64,000 nt of DNA from Verrucomicrobiota bacterium (GTDB taxonomy: Bacteria; Verrucomicrobiota; Verrucomicrobiia; Limisphaerales; Fontisphaeraceae), in contig JBAXGN010000006.1 of NCBI GenBank assembly GCA_037139415.1, positions 16,512-80,511 of the forward strand, in the 5' to 3' direction. Shown here one piece after another: positions 52,641 to 61,127 of this stretch (positions are counted from its first letter, which is position 1; every line of letters begins with the position of its first letter). The translations under genes were made by a program, and so were the position numbers. The notes beneath the pieces were generated by a model that saw nothing but the letters and a program-made list of their open reading frames with translations, was not told where the DNA came from and ran no database searches.

Positions 52641-52662
52641 AAACCCTCCAGCTTTGCTGGAG
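52641..52662. terminator. Hairpin, possible terminator
   Basis: CCTCCAGC and GCTGGAGG form a stem around TTT at about 52645-52664. It lies between the HEPN-like gene region and the two-repeat protein. The following T-run is absent, so it is a weak call. Confidence 0.35.
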
Positions 52663-52737
52663 GCCTCCCAAATATTACAGCTCCGGGAGGTACAAAAAGC
52701 GTGACATAGAACCCGGTTTAGAGTTATAATAACCGGC

Positions 52738-53169
52738 ATGAGCACAGAAATTATCAGTAAAATTCAAGGGACATGTACTGGTTTTAATGGAGGTGCGGTA
52801 TTTAAGCTGACTAATGGCCAAGCCTGGCAACAAAAAGTACATAAATACACGTATAGGTATAAATACCGCCCAGATGTTCGTATTTACCAAGCCGATGGAA
52901 CTTTTTACATTGCAATCGAAGGTATGGACGAAGTTGTTCCGGTTGTGCAGGTCAGCATCTTGGAAGACGGCGTAATTGTTTCAGAATTCAATGGATTTGA
53001 TCAAAACGTACGCTTCGAATTTCAAAGCGGTAGAATTTGGGTCCCCACTGAATACAAATACGTGTACCATTATGAATATCGTCCTCAAGCCATTATTGTT
53101 GATGGTATTAACGGACCCGAGCTAATGGTTGACGGCATGAATGAGACGATTCGTGTTCGACGAACATAA
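52738..53169 (+). CDS. Two-repeat beta-rich protein
   Basis: A 143-residue protein made of two related halves. Half 1 (about 5-70) has ISKIQGTCTGFNGGAVFKLT, NGQAWQQ and Y-R-Y-K-Y-R-P-D-V; half 2 (about 76-142) has VSEFNGFDQNVRFEFQSGRI, WVPTEYKYVYHYEYRPQAII and VDGMNETIRVRR. Each half ends G-M-(D/N)-E-x-(V/I)-x-V. This looks like an internal duplication of an SH3-like beta module. There is no signal peptide and no catalytic motif. It is AT-rich and lies 42 bases before the OLD gene in the same direction, so it may be its partner or immunity-type protein. I do not recognise the family. Confidence 0.55.
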   Translation: MSTEIISKIQGTCTGFNGGAVFKLTNGQAWQQKVHKYTYRYKYRPDVRIYQADGTFYIAIEGMDEVVPVVQVSILEDGVIVSEFNGFDQNVRFEFQSGRIWVPTEYKYVYHYEYRPQAIIVDGINGPELMVDGMNETIRVRRT

Positions 53170-53211
53170 AGCTTTTCACGCAAATAATTCCGTGCCTTTC
53201 CTGTAATCAAA

Positions 53212-54594
53212 ATGATAACCAGCATTCACATAAAAAACTTCAAGGTTTTCCAGACGCTTGATCTTCCATTAAACGGAGATTTGAATGTCATTGTGGGAAA
53301 CAACGAGGCGGGCAAATCAACCATTCTGGAAGCAATTGCCTTGGCACTGACCAAAAGGATCAATGGGAAAACCGTTGAGTATGAACTGTCTTCGCATCTC
53401 TTCAACAAGCAGTGCACTTTAGATTACCTAAAGGCTCTGGCAGAGGGAAGGAATCCCGAGATGCCAATGATCGAAATTGAACTGTACTTCAGTGAAGTGG
53501 CAGCCTTGGCTCCATTGCGGGGGCAGAACAACTCAAAGAGGACAGATGAAATAGGTCTCAAGTTGACCATTGAATTCGACGACCAATATGCGGAGGAATA
53601 TGGGAAACTATTGGACAATCGGAAAGAGATAAAGGCTGTGCCGGTAGAATATTACAAGGTAGGTTGGTACGGCTTTTCTGGTAATGCCATTACGTCGCGT
53701 AGCCTACCAATCGCCATCTCGAATATCGATGCCACTACCATCCGCCTTCAGAGTGGGGCTGACTATTTTCTCCAAGACATTATCGCGGGCAGCCTTGATT
53801 CAAAAGAAAAAGTGGCACTTGCGGTTGCCTACCGCAATTTAAAGGAGAAATTCTCTGCCGAGCCAGCAATAGATACGATCAACAAAAAGCTGACTCAGAA
53901 ACAAGGGGCAATCACCACTAAGAATCTAGCTATCGCAATTGACACATCCCAGAAAACCCATTGGGAAAACGCTTTGACACCTCATTTGGACGAATTACCT
54001 TTTCAGTTCATTGGCAAGGGTGAACAAAGTGCACTGAAAATTATGCTCGCCCTGGAGAGGCAGGCCAAGGATTCCAACATCATTCTCATCGAAGAACCTG
54101 AAAACCATCTCTCCTTCTCCTCCATGAGCGTTCTGCTAGAAAAGATTTGTGAGAAATGCAAAGGCAAGCAGATAATTATTGTGACCCACAGTGCATATGT
54201 GCTTAACAAACTGGGACTTGAAAAATTAACCCTTCTTCATAACGAAAAACACACCAGCTTGGCGAAACTCCCAGCGGAAACATACGACTATTTCAAAAAA
54301 CTGTCTGGTTATGACACTCTTCGACTTATCCTGGCAAAAAGAACTATTTTGGTTGAAGGCCCGTCGGATGAACTCATAGTTCAAAAAGCCTTTCTGACAA
54401 AATATGGAAAATTGCCGCTCGGCGACGGTGTGGATGTCATAAATGTTCGAGGTCTTTCATTCCCTCGGTTTCTGGATATTGCCAAAGAACTTGCGAAACC
54501 GGTAGCAGTTGTGACTGATAACGATGGTGATTACGAAAACAGAATCATTAAGAAATACTTGGGCTTTGGCTTTGGCCAAGGCGGGCAGGAGTAG
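53212..54594 (+). pseudogene. OLD-family ATPase/TOPRIM nuclease, 3'-truncated
   Basis: A 460-codon frame whose first ~445 codons encode an OLD-type protein. Walker A is GNNEAGKS (29-36), the signature region is FIGKGEQSALKIMLAL, Walker B is ILIEEPENHLS, and the H-loop is IIVTHSAYVLN. The TOPRIM domain starts with ILVEGPSDE (catalytic glutamate) and reaches [12 protein letters not shown] (D-x-D). It stops about 15 codons later, at the point where the sequence becomes the antisense of a prepilin gene (final residues [10 protein letters not shown]). The usual C-terminal TOPRIM half and helical part are missing. OLD nucleases cut DNA in defence systems, often with a helicase partner. This copy is probably inactive. 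The gene is AT-rich compared with its neighbours. Confidence 0.75.
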
Positions 54595-54681
54595 TCCAGC
54601 CAGAATCGCGATGATAGCAATTACCACCAGTAATTCGATGAGTGTAAAGGCAAACACTCGACGCAGCATTTTAACTCGCAT
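54563..54681 (-). pseudogene. Prepilin N-terminal fragment
   Basis: The ATG at 54681, with TAGGAG four bases upstream, begins [12 protein letters not shown], then [20 protein letters not shown] and PALAKAKAQ, the standard start of the pseudopilin family. After about 40 codons the frame runs into the antisense of the OLD gene and is meaningless. It is the 5' end of a prepilin gene cut by the recombination that truncated OLD. Confidence 0.8.
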
Positions 54682-54734
54682 ACTCCTACAAGAGTAATCA
54701 AAACAGAATGCCCGTCAATAGTTATTTTGAATAT

Positions 54735-54825
54735 TTCGATACGACGACACACGCATTTCTTCACCTTTCCGGAAAGTTATGGACCCGCCGATATCTGGGT
54801 GCCTCCTTTCGCAACGAATCTTTGG
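54735..54825 (+). pseudogene. Pseudopilin C-terminal fragment
   Basis: A + strand stretch encodes HFFTFPESYGPADIWVPPFA followed by TNLWC. This matches the C-terminus of the intact pseudopilin at 58764-59498 ([20 protein letters not shown], then SSTNLWW) at most positions. The upstream D-G-H motif has decayed to R-R-H. It is orientated opposite to the nearby N-terminal fragment, so the two are either pieces of one inverted gene or of two related genes. Confidence 0.75.
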
Positions 54826-55003
54826 TGTGAACCAACTTTGAGTTGTGATTTCGGGGTTGACGACCTTTCGCGCGAATACTAGCATGCCTCCACTGTGAAC
54901 GACATGGGGCAGTAATCGCGAATTAGAACAAACGCAAGGCATTGGCAGTTCGCAGTGCTATTCTGTTTATTGGGTTGGCAGAGAGTATCGGGAAATATCT
55001 TTT

Positions 55004-55768
55004 ATGATCGAAAGAATACGGCAGTTTTTACTGCATTTAATACCGTCACTTTTTGGAATAATACGAATTTTCCGGCAAAACAGGAAATTCGCATTGGTGG
55101 TTTTGTTGCGACGGTTCGAATATTTTGTCACCCACGACTTAAACGGAGCATTTTTAACCCCAGACGGATTCAAGATTGCTTCCAAAGAAGAACTCATATC
55201 TTACTGGGATTTCTTCGTTGAACAATCGCTGAATCATCGGTTGCTCTCGAACCTTAAAAGCATTGTGGATGTTGGGGCAAACGCTGGCGTGTTCACCTAT
55301 TGGATTTTGTCTAAAAATCCCGGTGCCATGGTAGAAGCTTTTGAGCCGCTCCCGGCGATGGAATCCAGATTTAAACTCCAAGTTCCCCTCAGCGGTAAGA
55401 ATGTGACGTTTTATCCGTTCGCGGTATCGGATAAAGCTGGACACCAACCGTTTTATTTTTCGAGCGAAATGGATACCGATGCGGCGCTTGAGCCGGGGAA
55501 AAGAACAAGCCACGTTGAGAGGGATTGTGTGCGCTTGGACGACTTGATCGAACATGACATTGATCTGCTCAAGATCGACACCCAAGGCCACGACTTGAAT
55601 GTGCTCCGAGGTGCGGCCAACACCATTAAACGCACTCGGCTGATTTTGATCGAACTTTCCAAAAGCGAAGTCCAAGAAATCGCAGCAATCATTGGAAACG
55701 ATTTTGACCATGAACAGTTGACATCCCTTGATTACCTTTTCTATCGAAAGAAATCAATACCGGATTAA
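55004..55768 (+). CDS. FkbM-family methyltransferase
   Basis: A 254-residue protein with the FkbM SAM-binding motif SIVDVGANAGVFTYWILSKN and, later, IDLLKIDTQGHDLNVLRGAA, the conserved K-I-D-x-x-G-x-x-x-x-V-L-x-G signature. The N-terminal ~40 residues have a hydrophobic helix (FLLHLIPSLFGIIRIF), which may attach it to the membrane. FkbM-type enzymes O-methylate sugars or polyketides. It starts the glycan locus beyond the defence-type island and is fairly AT-rich. The acceptor is unknown. Confidence 0.82.
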   Translation: MIERIRQFLLHLIPSLFGIIRIFRQNRKFALVVLLRRFEYFVTHDLNGAFLTPDGFKIASKEELISYWDFFVEQSLNHRLLSNLKSIVDVGANAGVFTYWILSKNPGAMVEAFEPLPAMESRFKLQVPLSGKNVTFYPFAVSDKAGHQPFYFSSEMDTDAALEPGKRTSHVERDCVRLDDLIEHDIDLLKIDTQGHDLNVLRGAANTIKRTRLILIELSKSEVQEIAAIIGNDFDHEQLTSLDYLFYRKKSIPD

Positions 55769-55822
55769 ACTAATTTGCGATTCAGGCAGTGGATTTCAGC
55801 GGTACCTTCCGTCCTGACCAGC

Positions 55823-56755
55823 TCAGCTGCGTATGCTGACGTGCTGGCTGCGGCCAATCTGGTGCTTTAGCAGCAGTTCAATGGGGCGGAAAGTTCGGCG
55901 CAAGGATTGGGCGAAACGCCGAAAACCGGGAAACTTGGGTTTTACCAGCATCTCCAATTCCACAATCCACTCGGGTGGGAGCGATGTTTTGAACTTTAGC
56001 AGCAGATATTCCCCATAGTTACGCTTTCCAATCATGCAGGCAAGAATGATTTGCTTGGCCACGGCTTCGGGCAAAGCGTCGCCGAAAGTTCCAGCCAACC
56101 GCTCAGGCTTTAAAACAAACAGAAAATCAGCCCAGATCGCTCGCCCTTCCACTTGGCTCAACCAGTGAGGTGTTTTGTATTTCCAACGATCAATATGCAA
56201 AAGGTCCAGTACTTCGTAACCGTATTCCGAGAGCATGCTCACAACCTCATGGAAATACGGTTCTGTTTGATAAAACGGCTTAAAGCGCAGTTCCGCTTGA
56301 ATGAACAAGGTTTTACCAAGATATTCGCTGCAGCTACGAATGATGGCGGCGTCAGAGCCTTCAACGTCGGTTTTGAGGAAATCCAGCGTGGTTACCTGGT
56401 TTGATTTGAGCAAATTGGGAATTGTGTCGCAATCCCATTCCATCCGCTCAAGCAGTTGACAGTATCGCTCCAAGCCATACGTCTCCACCATGCCTGGCAG
56501 TGGCTCCAGCAAAGAACACGTTCCAGCAAAATTATTGCGGCGAAAGGTGAATTTTCCGGGGCGATCATTGATGGGGTTCTGGATCACGATTTTGCGATGG
56601 TATTTGTTGGTGGTTTCCGCCCCGCCTTCGGCGTCAATTTCCACCACGGTTAGGCTGCGGCACAGATGCGCAGGAAGGTTAAAGTCATTGTCGCCAATGC
56701 AACCGAGATTGACGACCGTAAACTTGCCTTTCAAATTTTCCATCAACGAGTTCAT
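55823..56755 (-). CDS. FkbM-like methyltransferase
   Basis: A 310-residue protein with VVNLGCIGDNDFNLPAHLCR (SAM loop) at the N-terminus and LDFLKTDVEGSDAAIIRSCS, the FkbM motif. The middle part is longer than in the previous FkbM protein, and a C-terminal ~90-residue extension (IVELEMLVKPKFPGFRRFAQ) is rich in basic residues. It likely methylates a sugar hydroxyl. Convergent with the first FkbM gene, 54 bases apart. Two FkbM genes in one locus suggest a methylated surface glycan. Confidence 0.78.
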   Translation of the reverse strand: MNSLMENLKGKFTVVNLGCIGDNDFNLPAHLCRSLTVVEIDAEGGAETTNKYHRKIVIQNPINDRPGKFTFRRNNFAGTCSLLEPLPGMVETYGLERYCQLLERMEWDCDTIPNLLKSNQVTTLDFLKTDVEGSDAAIIRSCSEYLGKTLFIQAELRFKPFYQTEPYFHEVVSMLSEYGYEVLDLLHIDRWKYKTPHWLSQVEGRAIWADFLFVLKPERLAGTFGDALPEAVAKQIILACMIGKRNYGEYLLLKFKTSLPPEWIVELEMLVKPKFPGFRRFAQSLRRTFRPIELLLKHQIGRSQHVSIRS

Positions 56756-57069
56756 AAACTGTTGGTGAGGCTAGAAGGGTGAGCGTATGATGTCAAAGCG
56801 ATTTATGTTTTTTGGATATGGTCGGATTGAGTCATTCCTGGAGGACGCCAATCTCCATGATCGGTCTCTTTAAACGCGATCAAACGCGGAATTGACACCC
56901 TTATCCGGCAAGCTAAAGTATTTCCATGGTCCGGCAATGCTTGAACAACAACGCAGTGGCAAATGGTGATAGAAACACGACCTGCTCAGAGTGGGTGGTG
57001 CGAGGCCGGATGTTTCACCCCGCAACGTTGTTCATGTAGCATAAACCCTTTCTTACGCTAAGGTTGCTG
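56756..57069. other. Divergent intergenic region, 314 bp
   Basis: Separates the second FkbM gene (leftwards) from the glycosyltransferase gene (rightwards). Both promoters should lie here. No gene or repeat is visible. Confidence 0.5.
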
Positions 57070-58194
57070 ATGAAAAACATTGTCATGGTACAAGGGATAG
57101 GAATCAATGAACGCGGTTGGGCGGAGGCGGTTTCAATATTTGGCCGTGTGACGTTAATTCAAGTCAGTTTTGGCGAGCATGTGGAAATCTGGGAACACAG
57201 GCGTTTGATTTATATGGGTCCCGAAATTCCGCGGCACCGGACCAACCGTTTCGATGCGTATTTTTTTGGACTGTTGAACTTCAGCCGGGCGGTGACCTTG
57301 GTTTTGCGTCACGCACAAGGCAAAAAAATTGACATATTGCTGGCCGGTGCGCCCAGCACGGGGTTGGCGTGCTGGTTGTTGCAACGGTTGGGGAAAGCCC
57401 AAAGTTTCATCATTTTCATTATCGACTATCTGCCGCTGCGCGGCCCCTTTTGGATTCGTTTTCACCGTTGGTCCATGGGAAAACTTGCCGAATTTGTGGC
57501 GCGCCGTGCTGACCAAGTCTGGGTTCTTTCGCCCCGCATTCCTCATGCTGCGGTTAATCCAAAAAATTTCGTGGTCCCGGTGCCGATTAACGAAAGTGCC
57601 CGCGTGGAAGGGGCCAGGGCAGAAGTCGTTTACATAGGTTATCCTTCCGAGGACCATGCGCTCGAAATTCTGTTCGAGATCTGTAAGCGGCACCAGTGGA
57701 AGCTCAACATTATTGGCGACTCTCCCTACCTTCAGTCCATCATATCACTCGCGCCCCCTGGGACCGTATTCCACGGGGTTCAAAGTGATAACCGCCGCAT
57801 CCAGGAGGTCATTGTGCGTTGTTTTTGCGGGTATGCGGTGTATTTATGCACTGGACCAGCCAGTTACAGCTATTATGGTTTTCCATCCAAGACCCTGGCC
57901 TACCTTTCCAACGACACGCCGTTTGTAACTACCGATACCAACTTCTTCAGTGCCGAATTTGAACGTTTCCAGATTGCGCGCGTGGTGGAGCCGCAAATGG
58001 CTGCCATTGAAGAGGCCATGCTTCAAATTCGCGCGCATTACTCCGAATTTGCGGAAGCCATCCGTCGCTTTCGCAAGGATTGGAATTCCGACTCTTTAAA
58101 ATTTCACCAAGATCGCTTCACGGAGCTTGGGTATTTTGAAAATGACGAGCTAAACAACAACACCCAATCAGCAGGAAAAACGAATACCGTATGA
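57070..58194 (+). CDS. GT4-like glycosyltransferase
   Basis: A 374-residue protein starting MKNIVMVQGIGINERGWAEA at the ATG at 57070. It has the two-domain layout of GT-B glycosyltransferases: an N-terminal Rossmann domain (ILLAGAPSTGLACWLLQRLG; ARRADQVWVLSPRIPHAAVN), a second domain (AEVVYIGYPSEDHALEILFE; WKLNIIGDSPYLQSIISLAP) and the region GFPSKTLAYLSNDTPFVTTD in place of the usual E-x7-E. That last motif is only partly like GT4. It ends with the ATGA overlap of the small methyltransferase gene. The product is probably an export-glycan sugar linkage. Confidence 0.7.
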   Translation: MKNIVMVQGIGINERGWAEAVSIFGRVTLIQVSFGEHVEIWEHRRLIYMGPEIPRHRTNRFDAYFFGLLNFSRAVTLVLRHAQGKKIDILLAGAPSTGLACWLLQRLGKAQSFIIFIIDYLPLRGPFWIRFHRWSMGKLAEFVARRADQVWVLSPRIPHAAVNPKNFVVPVPINESARVEGARAEVVYIGYPSEDHALEILFEICKRHQWKLNIIGDSPYLQSIISLAPPGTVFHGVQSDNRRIQEVIVRCFCGYAVYLCTGPASYSYYGFPSKTLAYLSNDTPFVTTDTNFFSAEFERFQIARVVEPQMAAIEEAMLQIRAHYSEFAEAIRRFRKDWNSDSLKFHQDRFTELGYFENDELNNNTQSAGKTNTV

Positions 58195-58682
58195 AACTTA
58201 ACTTAGGCTGCGGCGCTGACTTGCGAGAAGGTTACATCAACTGCGATTACGGCGATCGTGAGGGGTATGGCGACAATCAAGTAACTCAATTTAAGTCAGT
58301 CAACCTTACGTGTTATCCCTGGCCGTGGAAGGATGGTACAGTAGATGAAGTTCTCATGTGGCATGTGCTGGAACACCTTAGTGACACGACCGGGGTGATA
58401 CGCGAAATCCACCGGATTCTCAAGCCAGCGGGGGTGTTTTGGGGGCAAGTCCCCTTTGCCTTTAGTGATTTATCCTGGGCGCAGTTCGACCATGAAAAGC
58501 ACTTCACCGACAAAACTTTTCATGGCATGAAACATTTTGGATTCACGGTCGAGACCTCACTTGGAACCCATTCGATGCATCTTCAGCATCGAATCAGAAA
58601 TTTAATACCACTTCGTTCGGTTCTCTGCCGTTTTCTTTTTAACATGTATGATGTGGTAAATTTTAAGATGACTAAAGTCTGA
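58191..58682 (+). CDS. Class I SAM methyltransferase, small
   Basis: A 163-residue methyltransferase with the motif I MKLNLGCGADLREGYINCDY at the very start, the D-region DEVLMWHVLEHLSDTTGVIR (motif with V-L-E-H-L) and the strand RILKPAGVFWGQVPF. The VLEHL pattern is common in O- and C-methyltransferases of sugar loci. It overlaps the preceding glycosyltransferase by 4 bases. The protein stops soon after the Rossmann core, so it is shorter than the usual ~240 residues and lacks the substrate-binding tail. Confidence 0.75.
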   Translation: MKLNLGCGADLREGYINCDYGDREGYGDNQVTQFKSVNLTCYPWPWKDGTVDEVLMWHVLEHLSDTTGVIREIHRILKPAGVFWGQVPFAFSDLSWAQFDHEKHFTDKTFHGMKHFGFTVETSLGTHSMHLQHRIRNLIPLRSVLCRFLFNMYDVVNFKMTKV

Positions 58683-58763
58683 ATTGCGGCGCGAGCCAAA
58701 GCAGCACGGTTATACCGATAAAAATATGCTTGCTTGAAGTTCGTGCTGAGCAGATGGTCAGGT

Positions 58764-59498
58764 ATGGTCAAACCAAGAAACAGTATTTCTGGGTGGGCGT
58801 TTGGTCAGCATGGTTTTACGCTGATTGAACTCTTGGTGGTTATAGCCATTATTGCCATTCTGGCAGCCTTGTTATTGCCTGCTCTAAGCCGGGCCAAAGA
58901 TAAAGCCGCCAGAATCCAATGCCTGAACAATCAGCGTCAAATTGCGCAGGCAATCTACATGTACACGGATGACAACGAAGACTTCTATCCCACCGTGGTG
59001 GATCATCCATGCTCGGGCGGAAAGAAGGGAAGCAGTACTGTTTTGGGCGGTAATACCGATTCTACCAACCGACCGCTCAATATTTACATGGGCAACCAAT
59101 TGGAATCGTTTCATTGCCCGCGTGACAAAGGAGATATGATGTTCAATATGAATACTCCCCTATGGGATACGCTGGGAAACAGCTATGAAATTCCCATGGG
59201 GCAAGATGCCTTTAAAACAAAGTATTTGTCCGCCTTTAGCGATCCGGCCAAGGGATATGGTGCGCCGGTTAAAACCAGCGCAATTGACCGTACGTCCAAC
59301 AAGATACTGGTTTCCGAGTGGGTCTGGCATGGGAATCGCGATTTGAAGGATGCGCGAAGCCAGTGGCATAACTATGGAGATAAACGTTCTGTAAACATTG
59401 CATACGCGGATGGGCATGTGCAATTTTTCACTTTTCCGGCAAATTATGGCCCGGCTGATATCTGGGCGCCTCCTTCCTCAACGAACCTTTGGTGGTAA
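58764..59498 (+). CDS. Pseudopilin-like protein (H-X9-DG type)
   Basis: A 244-residue protein starting [17 protein letters not shown] at the ATG at 58764; a TTG at 58734 is less likely. The prepilin site and helix ([20 protein letters not shown]) are followed by [30 protein letters not shown] and, near the end, [20 protein letters not shown]. It is closely related to the pseudopilin fragment at 54735-54825, so these genes appear to be paralogues that recombine. It is inserted in the glycan locus and may be exported. Confidence 0.85.
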   Translation: MVKPRNSISGWAFGQHGFTLIELLVVIAIIAILAALLLPALSRAKDKAARIQCLNNQRQIAQAIYMYTDDNEDFYPTVVDHPCSGGKKGSSTVLGGNTDSTNRPLNIYMGNQLESFHCPRDKGDMMFNMNTPLWDTLGNSYEIPMGQDAFKTKYLSAFSDPAKGYGAPVKTSAIDRTSNKILVSEWVWHGNRDLKDARSQWHNYGDKRSVNIAYADGHVQFFTFPANYGPADIWAPPSSTNLWW

Positions 59499-59528
59499 AC
59501 CGCAAGTCCACATTTCGACATTTACGGA

Positions 59529-60767
59529 TTACGGCTTGGCGATGGTTTCCAAATGTCCAACCATCTGCGACACGATGTTGGGATCGTCGTATTGGCGCAA
59601 AAAATCCTGTTGCCCTGAGGCGGTAGGCTGATGCTGAACTTGCCGGAAAGCCGTCACAAAATCCTGGGGCTGCCCCAGCTTGGCATAGGCAGGATAGGTG
59701 CTGAAGATGGCACGATAATGCGGTAATTCATAACAGACGCATTGGCACTGACAATACAGCGCCTCCGCCAACGCGATGCCCCATCCTTCCTCGTAACTGG
59801 GAAAGAAAAAGAAACCGGCTTTTTTCATTAACGCCACCTTTTCCGATTCGGAAAGAAACCCAGCCAGCGTAATATTGCGTAATCCCAAGCGGTGCATCTC
59901 CAGTTCAAAGAATTCCCGCTCCGGTCCGGTACCCACCATGATCAGGCGAAACGCAGGGTCACTGACTTGCAATACGGCCATGACCTGAAGGAGGTCGAAG
60001 ATGCCTTTTTGCGATACCAAGCGCCCAACGAAACAGGCGAGATTCCGGTCTTTCGCACTGTCGGGAACGGCATCCAGTGTCGCGGCATTGAACCCGGCAT
60101 GGAGGATGACCACCTGTTTGCCTGGAAATTTTTTCTGGAGTTGAGCCTGGGTGATCGCATTGCCAGCCACGATGAAATCGCAGGTCCGGCTAAGAATCGC
60201 AGCGGTGACTCGTTGTTCCAAACCGGCCACGGCAAACCGCAGGCGTGTAGCCCAGTTAACCGCTTTGCGTTCGGGTATGACATGATAAATGATGGTTCCC
60301 TTGCGGCGTGCTTTCCAAAACCATAAGGGGATCAAGTCCACGCTGTACGGCGAAACTCCCAAGGCGACATCATAACAATGCCGATTGAACAGGCCTTTCA
60401 CCGACCCTTGAAAAATCCGCACCAAAAAAAGGATGATCAGCCCAATGAGATTGAGCGGCAAGTTTCCCATTGTGAGATAAAGGCGCCGGTGCGCGGCCAC
60501 AAACGAGACGGCCGACCGGGGCACCAGCAAATCTGGCTTGAGCCCGGATAGCCGGATAATCTTCATTACCACCTGATCGCCGCCGCCGATGGATTCTGAC
60601 CGGTTGGCCAGAGTGCCATTGTTAATGATCAGCAAATCCAGTGTCGGGGTATGCCCCCCGCAGGATTTTCCATCCATGTTAGCCGGGGTGGACATGAGGT
60701 AGACAAAACCCGCTTTGCCCGGATTTAACCGGGGCGACTCCAGCAAAATATCAATATTTCGTTTCAT
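59529..60767 (-). CDS. Glycosyltransferase, GT4 type
   Basis: A 412-residue GT-B glycosyltransferase. The N-terminal domain has NGTLANRSESIGGGDQVVMK and a hydrophobic stretch (LPLNLIGLIILFLVRIF). The C-terminal domain contains the donor-binding site: LACFVGRLVSQKGIFDLLQV, FRLIMVGTGPEREFFELEMH and FFFFPSYEEGWGIALAEALY, which is the E-x7-E motif of GT4 enzymes. It should add a sugar to a lipid- or polymer-linked acceptor on the inner leaflet of the membrane. It faces the pseudopilin and has a small methyltransferase-like gene upstream. Confidence 0.82.
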   Translation of the reverse strand: MKRNIDILLESPRLNPGKAGFVYLMSTPANMDGKSCGGHTPTLDLLIINNGTLANRSESIGGGDQVVMKIIRLSGLKPDLLVPRSAVSFVAAHRRLYLTMGNLPLNLIGLIILFLVRIFQGSVKGLFNRHCYDVALGVSPYSVDLIPLWFWKARRKGTIIYHVIPERKAVNWATRLRFAVAGLEQRVTAAILSRTCDFIVAGNAITQAQLQKKFPGKQVVILHAGFNAATLDAVPDSAKDRNLACFVGRLVSQKGIFDLLQVMAVLQVSDPAFRLIMVGTGPEREFFELEMHRLGLRNITLAGFLSESEKVALMKKAGFFFFPSYEEGWGIALAEALYCQCQCVCYELPHYRAIFSTYPAYAKLGQPQDFVTAFRQVQHQPTASGQQDFLRQYDDPNIVSQMVGHLETIAKP

Positions 60768-60794
60768 GGTGGGGAATACGACCCCATTCTGCGC

Positions 60795-61094
60795 TCACCA
60801 TCCGGCATGGGTAAATCCGCAGTGCGTCGTCAGATACCACAATGAGCGTGGTGTGAAATCACGGATATGCCCGGAGAGATCATTTTTTTTCAAGCGCTCT
60901 TGTAAAACCTCCGGCCAAAATCCATAGGTGACGCTTTCGGTGCCAACTTCACTGCCTAACGGTTGATCGCCAAACAGAAACGCAATTCCGTCCATCCAAG
61001 CGGCACAACTCAAACGAGTCACATCATAATGACTTAACCCGTAAGTTGCGTCCGTCATATAAAGGCGCTCGTAAAATTTTGATTCACCTTGCAT
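60795..61094 (-). CDS. Short methyltransferase-like fragment
   Basis: A 99-codon frame with a good ribosome-binding site (AGGGAG before the ATG). The C-terminal half (FWPEVLQERLKKNDLSGHIR, DFTPRSLWYLTTHCGF) resembles the end of class I sugar methyltransferases, where a histidine-rich H-I-R-x-F-T-P-R-S-L strand follows the Rossmann core. The SAM-binding part is absent, so it is either a truncated remnant or an independent small partner protein. It lies between the GT4 gene and the epimerase gene on the same strand. Confidence 0.4.
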   Translation of the reverse strand: MQGESKFYERLYMTDATYGLSHYDVTRLSCAAWMDGIAFLFGDQPLGSEVGTESVTYGFWPEVLQERLKKNDLSGHIRDFTPRSLWYLTTHCGFTHAGW

Positions 61095-61127
61095 GACGTC
61101 TCCCTGATGGAGTGATTCGGGTGTTGA

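Larger units (their letters stand above)
52188..52737. other. AT-rich intergenic stretch, 550 bp
   Basis: A clear drop in GC begins here. Apart from a weak small frame (52381-52587) it has no supported gene. Two inverted repeats are visible near 52640-52670 (CCCTCCAGCTTTGCTGGAGG), a hairpin that could end a transcript; a run of A/T lies before it at 52600. Confidence 0.45.
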
